Source of the DNA: Pleurodeles waltl
Lineage: Eukaryota > Chordata > Amphibia > Caudata > Salamandridae
Reading direction: 5' to 3'
Length of the DNA: 64,000 nt
Assembly (NCBI RefSeq): GCF_031143425.1
Contig: NC_090443.1
Location: 1,056,779,554 to 1,056,843,553, forward strand
Each line of letters starts with the position of its first letter. Within the stretch, counting starts at the first letter, position 1. The notes under the pieces were generated by a model. The model ran no database searches. It was not told the DNA's origin and was given only the letters and a program-made list of their open reading frames with translations. Of the stretch, positions 10,989-20,239 are shown in pieces. The position numbers and the translations under genes are program-made.

Positions 10989-11882
10989 TGTTATGCTATT
11001 AATTGTGTTTGACCAATGACTTTGTGTTTCACTACTGCACCTATTAGTTGCTCAATGTTCACCAGTAGCACATTACATGTTGTATTCAGTTTAGCTGCCT
11101 ATTGGCTTTAACATGGCATTAGACATTACATTTGGTATTTAGGTTAGCTGCCTATTGGCTTTAAGATGGCATTAGCCATTACATTCTGTATTCAGTTTAG
11201 CTGCCTATTGGCTTTAACATGGCATTAGACATTACATTTGGTATTTAGGTTAGCTGCCTATTGGTTTTAACGTGGAGTTAGACATTGCAGTTGAGACATT
11301 GCAGATAAGCTGTGTTTTTCCACATGGTTGACCAAGCTGTGTTTTTCACACCAAACCCTAGCTGATAAGAGAGCGTAGATTTTGTGTTTACCTCTCAATC
11401 CAGTCTGGGAATGAGTGAAGTTTGGAGAACTGGCCACTCTCCAGGTTCATTCGGTTCCCACACTGAGCTTGAACGATGGCCCTGGGCAGCAGCGAGGGGA
11501 GAAGGATCTTGACTTCAGACAGGAATGGACATCAGTTGCCTGTCTCCCATTTGGGTGGAAAATCTCTTTCTCGCCCTTAGAAAGATGAAGCGGAGTGATA
11601 GGCCCTACTGTGATGCAATTTTGACTTTTATGCTTTGCTTTGAAGTTATGCTATAATATAATCACATGTATTTGCTGTGTACATTGCAACTGAGAAGTAC
11701 TTTGATATATTTAGCTTTTATTACTGCGACTCCTTTTAGTGTGCTTCCAACCTACTAATCTCTTCTTTCAGGAACCTCGTGGGGAAGTAATAATAACAAT
11801 AAATGTCTTCTTTAAACTAAGAAGTGCATTCCAGAGAAGTGTTGTCAGCTCGGTCATAAGATAAGAGAAGGAAAGCAAAACA
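10989..11882 (+). repeat. 3' LTR of ERV-L-like element
   Basis: About 894 bp, homologous to the 5' LTR at 7448-8242. It is longer mainly because a segment of about 60 bp, containing TTAGCTGCCTATTGGCTTTA, is repeated in tandem more often here. Small deletions elsewhere also differ. It is followed by GATAC at 11883-11887. Confidence 0.85.
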
Positions 11883-12106
11883 GATACCACTCTATAAGGG
11901 ACTTATAGGTAAATTAAATATGCCAATTAGGTATAAGCCAATAATAACAACTTTAGTGGGAGAGCACCTGCACTTTAGCACTGGTCAGCAGTGAAACAGT
12001 GCTCAGAGTCCTAGAGCCAACAGCTACAGGTCAGAAAAAAATAGGAGGCAGGAGGCAAAAAGACAGAGGGTGACCCTGCATAAGGAAAACAGTCCAACAG
12101 GAATAC
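11883..12106. repeat. Right half of the repeat interrupted by the ERV-L-like element
   Basis: Begins with the duplicated GATAC and continues the repeat left at 7442. No gene is seen. It ends at a TAA duplicated around the adjacent MITE. Confidence 0.5.
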
Positions 12107-12109
12107 TAA

Positions 12110-12738
12110 GGGGGTCATTCTGACCCTGGCGGGCGGTGACCGCCAGGGTCACCGACCACGGGAGCACCGCCAACAGGCTGGCGGTGCTCCCGAGGGCATT
12201 CTGACCGCAGCGGTTCAGCCGCGGCCAGAAAGGGTAAACCGGCGGTCTCCCGCCGGTTTACCACTGCCCTTGTGAATCCTCCATGGCTGCGGAGCGCGCT
12301 CCGCAGCCATGGGGATTCTGACACCCCCTACCGCCATCCTGTTCCTGGCGGGTCTCCCGCCAGGAACAGGATGGCGGTAGGGGGTGCCGCGGGCCCCTGG
12401 GGGCCCCTGCAGTGCCCATGCCCATGGCCTGGGCACTGCAGGGGCCCCCATAAGAGGGCCCCGCAAAGTATTTCAGTGTCTGCTAAGCAGGCACTGAAAT
12501 ACGCGACGGGTGCAACTGCACCCGTCGCACCCCTGCAACTACGCCGGCTCAATTCTGAGCCGGCGTCCTCGTTGCAGGGGCATTTCCTCTGGGCCGGCGG
12601 GCGCTCTTTTGGAGAGCGCCCGCCGGCCCAGAGGAAATGTCTGAATGGCCGCCGCGGTCTTTTGACCGCGGTGCGGTCATTCAGCGGCGGTACCTTGGCG
12701 GACGGCCTCCGCCGTCCGCCAAGGTCAAAATGACCCCC
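12110..12738. mobile_element. Harbinger-like MITE made of consecutive hairpins
   Basis: 629 bp bounded by terminal inverted repeats starting GGGGGTCATTYTGACC and flanked by TAA on both sides (12107-12109 and 12739-12741). A 3-bp TWA target duplication is the PIF/Harbinger signature. It has no transposase. The interior is a chain of near-perfect hairpins, including a 32-bp perfect palindrome at 12281-12312, 31-bp arms at 12322-12352/12356-12386, 20-bp arms at 12399-12418/12430-12449 and 27-bp arms at 12581-12607/12613-12639. Family assignment rests on the target duplication and on the termini. Confidence 0.75.
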
Positions 12739-12741
12739 TAA

Positions 12742-13190
12742 GTCTTGGATTGTTCCAGAAGCTCAATGATCTTAGTGAGAGGGCCCACCACATCCAGGAG
12801 TATGTCCTCGCAGGCCATTCACAAGCAATCGATTCCTTTCTTGGGGTCCCTCAGGTTGTACATTTTCAAATCAATCTCCAGGGTGGCTGTCGCTTCCCTA
12901 AGTGAAGGTCTGGGGCTCTCAAAGAAGCCTTAACAACCTTTTCTATAGATTGCCTTGTCTTGTTGGTGACATACTCTGCTACATTTTGTTCAGGGACCCG
13001 CTCAGAGGATGGGGGGTAATACAGGCCCTCAGGCTCCAGTATATCAGACTGCCTTAAGTTCCCTGCTTGTGAACTTTTTGTAATCGTACCAGGGCCTCCA
13101 AAGTCTGCTGCAGCCTGGTGCCTCCTGGGAGGAGCCATCGATATCACCCTCTCCTGATTCAGGAAATCCTGAGTCAAGGTTGGAATTTGG
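12742..13190 (-). pseudogene. Retroelement Gag-like fragment, possibly DIRS group
   Basis: The - strand is open through 13190-12866 (segments such as VAEYVTNKTRQSIEKVVKAS) and then continues in another frame to about 12745, with a segment LLDVVGPLTKIIELLEQSK. The motif CxDxLLDxxGPLxKI is, as I recall, found in the first protein of amphibian DIRS-like retroelements. The frame change near 12925-12935 shows decay. The left end abuts the MITE and the right end runs into the 51-bp minisatellite. The family name is tentative. Confidence 0.4.
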
Positions 13191-15345
13191 AAGAGCTCAG
13201 CTGCCCAGGAGGGAGATGTAGAGACCCTGGTGAATGCTGAAGAGCACAGCTGCCCAGAAGAGAGAGGTGTTGAGACCCTGGTGAGTGCTGAAGAGCAGAG
13301 CTGCCAGGAGAGAGAGGTGTTGAGACCCTGGTGAATGCTGAAGAGCACAGCTGCCAGGAGCGAGAGGTGTTGAGACCCTGGTGAGTGCTGAAGAGAAGAA
13401 CTGCCCAGGGGAGGGGTGTTGAGACCCTGGTGAGTGCTGAAGAGCACAGCTGCCCAGGGGAGGGGTGTTGAGACCCTGGTGAGTGCTGAGGAGCACAGCT
13501 GCCCAGGGGAGGGGTGTAGAGACCCTGGTGAATTCTGGAGAGCTCAGCTGCCCAGGGGAGAGAGGTGTTGAGACCCTGGTGAGTGCTGAAGAGCACAGCT
13601 ACCCAGGAGAGAGAGGTGTTGAGACCCTGGTGAGTGGTGAAGAGCACAGCTACCCAGGAGAGAGAGGTGTTGAGACCCTGGTGAGTGCTGAAGAGCTCAG
13701 CTGCCAGGAGAGAGAGGTGTTGAGACCCTGGTGAATGCTGAAGAGCACAGCTGCCCAGGAGAGAGAGGTGTTGAGACCCTGGTGAGTGCTGAAGAGCACA
13801 GCTGCCCAGGAGAGAGAGGTGTTGAGACCCTGGTGAGTGCTGAAGAGCACAACTGCCGGGAGAGAGAGGTGTTGAGACCCTGGTGAATGCTGAAGAGCAC
13901 AGCTGACCAGGGGAGGGGTGTAGAGACCCTGGTGAATTCTAGAGAGCTCAGCTGCCCAGGGGAGAGAGGTGTTGAGACCCTGGTGAGTGGTGAAGAGCAC
14001 AGCTACCCAGGAGAGAGAGGTGTTGAGACCCTGGTGAGTGGTGAAGAGCACAGCTACCCAGGAGAGAGAGGTGTTGAGACCCTGGTGAGTGCTGAGGAGC
14101 TCAGCTGCCAGGAGAGAGAGGTGTAGAGACCCTGGTGAATGCTGAAGAGCAGAGATGCCCAGGAGAGAGAGGTGTTGAGACCCTGGTGAGTGGTGAAGAG
14201 CAGAGCTGCCCAGGAGAGAGAGGTGTTGAGACCCTGGTGAATGCTAAAGAGCACAGCTGCCCAGGAGGGAGAGGTGTTGAGACCCTGGTGAATGCTGAAG
14301 AGCACAGCTACCCAGGAGAGAGAGGTGTTGAGACCCTGGTGAGTGGTGAAGAGCAGAGCTGCCCAGGAGAGAGAGGTGTTGAGAACCTGGTGAATGCTAA
14401 AGAGCGCAGCTGCCCAGGAGGGAGATGTAGAGACCCTGGTGAGTGCTGAGGAGCACAGCTACCCAGGAGAGAGAGGTGTTGAGACCCTGGTGAGTGCTGA
14501 AGAGCACAGCTGCCCAGGAGAGAGAGGTGTTGATACCCTGGTGAGTGCTGAAGAGCTCAGCTGCCAGGAGAGAGAGGTGCTGAGACCCTGGTGAATGCTG
14601 AAGAGCACAGCTGCCCAGGAGAGAGAGGTGTTGAGACCCTGGTGAGTGCTGAAGAGCACAGCTGCCCAGGAGAGAGAGGTGTTGATACCCTGGTGAGTGC
14701 TGAAGAGCTCAGCTGCCAGGAGAGAGAGGTGTTGAGACCCTGGTGAATGTTGAGGAGCACAGCTGTCCAGGAGAGAGAGGTGTTGAGATCCTGGTGAGTG
14801 CTGAAGAGCACAGCTGCCCAGGAGAGAGGGAGGTGTTGAGACCCTGGTGAATTCTGGAGAGCTCAGCTGCCCAAGGGAGAGGTGTTGAGACCCTGGTGAA
14901 TGCTGAAGAGCTCAGCTGCCCAAGGGAGGGGTGTTGAGACCCTGGTGAATGCTGAAGAGCTCAGCTGCCAGGAGAGAGAGGTGTAGAGACCCTGGTGAAC
15001 GCTGAAGGACACAGCTGCCCAGGAGAGAGATGTAGAGACCCTGGTGAGTGCTGAGGAGCACAGCTGCCCAGGAGAGAGAGGTGCTGAGACCCTGGTGAAT
15101 GCTGAGGAGCACAGCTGCCCAGGAGAGAGAGGTGCTGAGACCCTGGTGAGTGCTGAATAGCACAGCTGCCCAGGAGAGAGAGGTGTTGAGACCCTGGTGA
15201 GTGCTGAGGAGCACAGCTGCCCAGGAGAGAGAGGTGCTGAGACCCTGGTGAGTGCTGAAGAGCTCAGCTGCCAGGAGAGAGAGGTGTAGGGACCCTGGTG
15301 AATGCTGAAGGACACAACTCCCGGGAGAAAAAGGTGTGAAGTCCC
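13191..15345. repeat. 51-bp minisatellite, about 42 units
   Basis: The unit is about 51 bp: GTGAGTGCTGAAGAGCACAG, then CTGCCCAGGAGAGAGAGGTG, then TTGAGACCCTG. Variant units of 47-50 bp lack a C of the CCC or part of the GAGA run. Two common versions, GTGAATGCTG and GTGAGTGCTG, and CAC versus CTC in the middle, alternate. Because 51 is a multiple of three, long open frames appear on both strands, but they are a product of the repeat. Confidence 0.95.
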
Positions 15346-16044
15346 TGCATGGTGCATCCTAGTGGTGAAACACGGTCTCAAGCAAGTGCCCTCAGTGATT
15401 TGAGTGACTGCACAAACCCATGGTAGGGGCACAATCACAACCTCCTTACCTCAATCACACAATGTAGCTATTCAGCTAATTTGCTTGTTTTGTTTGGTTT
15501 CTCCTCTGCCTGCTGCTATTGTCCGAGATGTAAGAACCTGCGATGGGGAACAGGACAAAACCCACAATAGACCCAGTTGTCCCTCAAGCAATGAGGCGAC
15601 TGACGGTTTCGATTGTTATATTGAGAAGACTAAAAGGATTATGTTATATTATGTCGACATCTATCTGGGATAACACTAAGGTCAGTTGTTGGATGTCTAG
15701 TAATTATTGTTCTTAAATATTTCTAGATTATCTCACCCTTCACCTTGCACTGGTCTTTACCATTGATTTTGTTTTGCTTAACTCCAGCTGTTTTCTCTTA
15801 TTTTTCTATAGATAGTTCCAGTAGAAGAATTCCTTGCATGGACACCTTAAAGCTTCTCCACACTGCGGACATGTTGTCCACACTGCTATTTTTTGACTGA
15901 GTACACATGTGACTTCTAATACTGATATATATTTGAACTCTGTATCATTCAGTAATGACAAGTTTACCCTCCAGACACAAGTTCCTTCTTATTTTTTGGC
16001 CTTGGTAATTATCACTGTTGCCGGAGGAGGGTCAGACAGTGTCA
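15346..16044. other. Unassigned sequence
   Basis: No gene, RNA or repeat boundary is recognised. A short open frame at 15404-15673 has no features of a real gene. Confidence 0.5.
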
Positions 16045-16291
16045 TAGGGCCTGATTCACAAAGGTGAAATTACACGTTTGTGTAAGTTTACTACTTTTCG
16101 GTATTCACAGAACTAAAGTTAGACCAAAAGTCCACCTTCACTACTTTTCGTTATTCACAAAGGTAAACTTAGACCAAAAGTCTACCTTAGGCCAAAGGTC
16201 TAACTTTACAAACAGTAACTTTCTTTGTGAATACCGAAAAGTAGTAAAGTTAGACTTCTGGTCTAACTTTACCTTTATGGATCGAGCCCTC
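16045..16291. mobile_element. Small foldback element (MITE-like)
   Basis: The ends are imperfect inverted repeats (GGGCCTGATTCACAAAGGT at the left; the complement of ACCTTTATGGATCGAGCCC at the right). Inside, a perfect 20-bp inverted pair lies at 16090-16109 and 16226-16245, with shorter copies of the GTTAGACCAAAAGT segment in both orientations. No coding capacity. Confidence 0.6.
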
Positions 16292-16339
16292 AGGCCTAAA
16301 AAACAAGCCCCTACAAACGTGCAAAATGCTCAATGCATG

Positions 16340-16690
16340 GTGGGCGTAAGGATGTGTGAAAGGGGGGGGTTTGTGGAAGGAAGATGGGTTGAAGGGATAG
16401 GTGAAAGGGTGATGGGTGAATAGGTGGGTGGGTGAAGGGCTGTGTGGGTGGAAGGATGCATGGGTGAGTGAAAGAGTAGATGGATGAAAAGATGTCTAGT
16501 GGATGAGGTGAAAGGATGGATGGGTGAAAAGATGGATGAATGGATAGATTGATGATAGTTGTAAAAACCTGATCAATGGATGAAAGAATGAACGGCTGAC
16601 AGAATGTAAAGGAGAAATTGTGGATATCAGTGAGTCTATGGAAGGGTGAAAGGATGAATGATGGATGCTTAGATGGAAGAGACAAGGGAA
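16340..16690. repeat. Degenerate GGATG/GGTGAA short tandem repeat
   Basis: Imperfect tandem GGATGGATG and GGGTGAAAGG words for about 350 bp. The - strand open frames here are repeat by-products. Confidence 0.75.
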
Positions 16691-16853
16691 CTCTTCTGGG
16701 GAGGGTCGGACGGACTTCCTTAGCTTGCTTGGTGCCATCAGAGCTTAGTTAAACGTGGGGGGTATTTTAATTTTCTGGCTACTCCCTTGCTTCCAGTTCC
16801 CCACCCTCTCTCTCCTTCCCCCCTCCTCTCTCTCTTCTGATCTCCCTCCCTAC

Positions 16854-17655
16854 ATGGCTCAGCTCCCAGGACAGATAAAGTCAGGCACAAGGTCACACAC
16901 ACACACACACACTCTCTCTCTCTCTCTCTCCCTCTCGCCCTCTATCTCTCTCTCCCTATCTCTCTCTCTCTCTCTCTCTCCCTCTCCCTATCTGCCCTCT
17001 CTCTCCCTCCTCCCTGTTTCCCTTCTCTCCCTCTCTCCCTCTCTTTCTCTCTGCCTCCCTCCGTTCCCCAATAACATAGCTCCCAGCAGAGTTCAAGGCT
17101 GTCACAGAGTCTAGGAGCTGCAGTCCACTCTCACTTCTCTCTCTCCCCCCACCCCTCTTCCTCTCTTCCTCCCTCCGTCCCTCCCTCTCCCCCTCCCTCC
17201 TCCAATAACACAGCTCCCAGCACAGATATAATCTGGCACAGAGTCTAGGCGCTGCACTCCTCTCTCTCTTTCCCTCTCTCTTCCTCCCTCCCGCCTTCTG
17301 TCCCCCCTCCACCACTCAGCTCCCAGGACAGATAAAGTCTGGCACAGAGTCTAGGCGCTGCACCCCTCTCTCTCTTTCCCTCTCTCTCCACCCCTCCCTC
17401 TCTCTCTCTCCTTCTCTCCCTCTCTCTCCCCCTCCCTATCTCGCTCTCTGTCCCTCTCCCTCCCTCCCTCACCCACTCTCTCTCTTCCTTCTCCCCTCGC
17501 TCCCTCCCGTCCCTGTCCCTCCCTCTCCCTCCCTCACCCACCCTCTCTCTTCCTTCCCCCCTCTCTCCCTCCCCTCCCTGTCCCTCCCTCTCCCTCCCAT
17601 GACTCATCGCCCAGTATAGATAAAGCCTGGCACAGAGTCTAGGCGCTGTACTCCT
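16854..17655 (+). promoter_or_regulatory. Promoter cluster A: five copies of a GST core-promoter module
   Basis: A module of about 57 bp recurs at 16854-16893 (partial), 17068-17127, 17202-17261, 17308-17366 and 17597-17655, embedded in CT-rich tracts with uneven spacing. The full module reads TGACTCAGCTCCCAG, then RCAGATAAAGTCTGG, then CACAGAGTCTAGGCGCTG and CACTCC. TGACTCA is an AP-1 site and AGATAAAG sits where a TATA box would. Only the last copy (TGACTCATCG at 17600-17609, TATAGATAAAG at 17615-17625) leads into exon 1A; the others have lost TGACTCA. The promoter role is an inference from its position and from the known TGACTCAGC of mammalian GSTP1. Confidence 0.6.
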
Positions 17656-17718
17656 CTCTGAGAGTGCAGGGGTTGGACGGGTCGGAGAGCCGCTGCTCTG
17701 CTCATCTAGAGACCACAA
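17645..17718 (+). other. gstp1: GSTP1-like exon 1A (5' UTR, ends with A of the ATG)
   Basis: The right border is a splice donor, ACCACAA|GTGAGT, at 17718/17719. Joined to exon 2, the last A supplies the first base of the ATG. The left border is estimated as about 25-30 bases after the TATA-like box and is not fixed. The exon has no upstream ATG. From CTCTCTGAGA to CCGCTGCTC it differs from exon 1B at one base in about 48, whereas the following intron is far more diverged; just before the donor the two copies differ by a small indel. Whether this copy is used in vivo is unknown. Confidence 0.6.
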
Positions 17719-18176
17719 GTGAGTGACCGACCCTTACAGTTGGAGGGGGGGAGGGGTCCTGGACTGTTTTTTAATTGAGTCAGTTGCTATTTAAAAAAAC
17801 ATCCAGCTCACAGGGTCTGTATAGGTGTTTGCATTGGTTGCACCGTGTCATGTTTAATCATTATTTAAGCAAACAGGGGCAGACCTGCCGTGTTAAAGAA
17901 GCACTGGCAAGGCCAATAGGTCTCGCCTTTTGTCACCTTTTTCCTTTCTCAATGCAGAACTATTGGCTTTGCCAATGCTTTCTAATGATGCTTTTCCGCC
18001 CCGGAAAAAAACACAGAAGCATGATGAAGCCTCCCCTTCCCTCGCTCCGCCTGGCTCCCTCTCTCCAGCCCCCCTCTCTGCTTCTCCCTCCATCTCCCTT
18101 CCAGTATCCCTCCCCCTTCCTCCCTCCTCCTCCCCCTCGCTCCCTTTTCCCCTCTTCTCTAGGCATTATCTCCCTC
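17719..18176 (+). other. Start of intron 1 (copy A)
   Basis: Homologous over about 300 bp to 34363-34660 behind exon 1B (shared GTTTGCATT, GTTAAAG, GGTCTCRCCTTTTG segments in the same order), so promoter, exon 1 and intron start were duplicated together. From 18050 it is CT-rich. No gene is seen. Confidence 0.6.
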
Positions 18177-20239
18177 TGTAGGAAGGTAGCCTCTTACTAG
18201 CCTTGTTACCCCCACTTTTGGCCTGTTTGTGAGTGTATGTCAGGGTATTTTCACTGTCTCACTGGGATCCTGCTAGCCAGGGCCCAGTGCTCATAGTGAA
18301 AACCCTATGTTGTCAGTATGTTTGTTATGTGTCACTGGGACCCTGCTAGCCAGGACCCCAGTGCTCATAAGTTTGTGACCTATATGTATGTGTTCCCTGT
18401 GTGATGCCTAACTGTCTCACTGAGGCTCTGCTAACCAGAACCTCAGTGGTTATGCTCTCTCTGCTTTTAAAAATTGTCACTGCAGGTTGATTGGCACACT
18501 GGAACACCCTTACAATTCCCTAGTATATGGTACTGAGGTACCCAGGGCATTGGGGTTCCAAGCGATCCCTATGGGCTGCAGCATTGCTATTGCCACCCAT
18601 AGGGAGCTCAGACAATTCTTACACAGGCCTGCCACTGCAGCCTGAGTGAAATAACGTCCACGTTATTTCACAGCCATTTTACACTGCACTTAAGTAACTT
18701 ATAAGTCACCTATATGTCTAACCCTCACCTAGTGAAGGTTAGGTGCAAAGTTACTAAGTGTGAGGGCACCCTGGAACTAGCCAAGGTGCCCCCACATCGT
18801 TCAGGGCAATTTCCCCAAACTTTGTGAGTGCGGAGACACCATTACACGCTTGCACTACATATAGGTCAATACCTATATGTAGCATCACAATGGTAACTCC
18901 GAACATGGCCATGTAACATGTCTAGGATCATGGAATTGTCTCCCCAATACCATTCTGGTATTTGGGGTGACAATTCCATGCATCCCCGGGGCTCTAGCAT
19001 AGAACCCGGGTACTGCCAAACTGCCTTTACGGGGTCTCCACTGCAGCTACTGCTGCCTGCCAACCCCTCAGACAGGTTTCTTCCCTCCTGGGGTCTGGGC
19101 AGCCCAGTCCTAGGAAGGCAGAACAAAGAATTTCCTCTCAGAGAGGGTGTTACACCCTCTCCCTTTGGAAATAGGTGTGAAGGGCTGGGGAGGAGTAGCC
19201 TCCCCCAGCCTCTGGAAATGCTTTGAAGGGCACAGATGGTGCCCTCCTGCATAAGCCAGTCTACACCGGTTCAGGGATCTCCCCAGCCCTGCTCTGGCGC
19301 GAAACTGGACAAAGGAGAGGGGAGTGGCCACTCCCCTGACCTGCACCTCCCCAGGGGAGGTGCGCAGAGCTCCTCCAGTGTGTCCCAGACCTCTGCCATC
19401 TTGGATGCGAAGGTGTGAGGACACAATGGACAGCTCTGAGTGGCCAGTGCCACCAGGTGACGTCAGAGACCCCTCCTGATAGGTGTTTACCTCTCTCTGT
19501 AGCCAATCCTCCTCTGAGGGCTATTTAGGGTCTCTCCTGTGGGTTTCTCTTCAGATTCTGAATGCAAGAGCTCACCAGAGTTCCTCTGCACTTCTCTCTT
19601 CGACTTCTGCCAAGGATCGACCGCTGACTGCTCCAGGACGCCTGCATAACCGCAACAAAGTATCAAGAAGACTACCAGCAACATTGTAGCGCCTCATCCT
19701 GCCGTCTTTCTCGACTGTTTCCTGGTGGTGCATGCTTTGCGGGCTGTCTGCCTTCACCCTGCACTGGAAATCCCGAAGAAATCTCCTGTGGGTTGACGGA
19801 GTCTTTCCCCTGCTACTGCAGGCACCAAACTTCTGCATCACCGGTCCTCTGGGTCCCCTCTCATCTCGACGAGTGTGGTCCCTGGAACACAGGAGCTGGA
19901 TCCAAGTGACTCCCATAGTCCAGTGGTCCTTCTGTCAAAGTTTGGTGGAGGTAAGTCCTTGCCTCCCCACGCCAGCCAGCAATCCTGTGTATTGCGTGAC
20001 AGCATCTGCTAGGGCTTCTGTGCACTCTTGCAAGGATTCCTTTGTGCACAGCGTAGCCCAGGTCCCCAGCACTCCGTCCTGCATTGCCCAACTCGCTGAG
20101 TTGACCTCCGGCTTCATGGGACCTTCTTTTGTGTTGCTGAGTCGACCGTCATGTTCAGCTCTCTTGAACGCCTGTTCAAGTGCTGTTGCTGGTGCTGCTT
20201 GTTTCTGCATGGGCTCCCCATATTGCTGGGCGCCCCCTC
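18177..20239 (+). repeat. Older Ty3-family LTR, left part (interrupted)
   Basis: Begins TGTAGGAAGGTAGCC and follows the same course as the 2995-bp LTR at 20240 at clearly lower identity: the same hairpins, the same ACCGGTTCAGG and GTGGAGGTAAGTCC segments. It is split at GCCCCCTC by the young element, and its remainder resumes at 31491. It represents another subfamily, also seen at 35091-36321. Confidence 0.85.
20235..20239. repeat. Target-site duplication CCCTC (left)
   Basis: CCCTC lies before the young element and again immediately after it at 31486-31490. The older LTR sequence reads straight through when the element and one CCCTC are ignored. Confidence 0.9.

Larger units (their letters stand above)
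7448..11882 (+). mobile_element. ERV-L-like element, internally deleted
   Basis: The element is complete from end to end: two LTRs beginning TGTTATGC and ending AAAACA, flanked by GATAC duplications. The interior of about 2.75 kb holds a gag-like frame, an RNase H tail joined to an integrase N-terminus, and a dUTPase motif. The combination of a Gag without zinc knuckles, an RNase H with a TDSWFTANGLAIW segment and a dUTPase after integrase matches ERV-L (class III, spuma-related) elements. RT and the catalytic core of integrase are absent, so it could only have moved in trans or was deleted after insertion. Confidence 0.8.

Noticed and set aside
12115..12733. Overlapping open frames inside the MITE, also at 54109-54396
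   Set aside because: GC-rich palindromes keep both strands open; no domain is encoded.
13191..15345. CRISPR-like array of repeats
   Set aside because: Units are directly contiguous with no unique spacers, and the genome is vertebrate.
12866..15438. Many long open frames on both strands at 13.2-15.3 kb
   Set aside because: They follow from a tandem unit whose length is a multiple of three; there is no start context and no sign of selection.
16755..17718. Open frames in CT-rich DNA around promoter cluster A, and similar ones at 33444-33936
   Set aside because: Low-complexity Ser/Leu or Arg/Glu repeats produced by CT/GA tracts.
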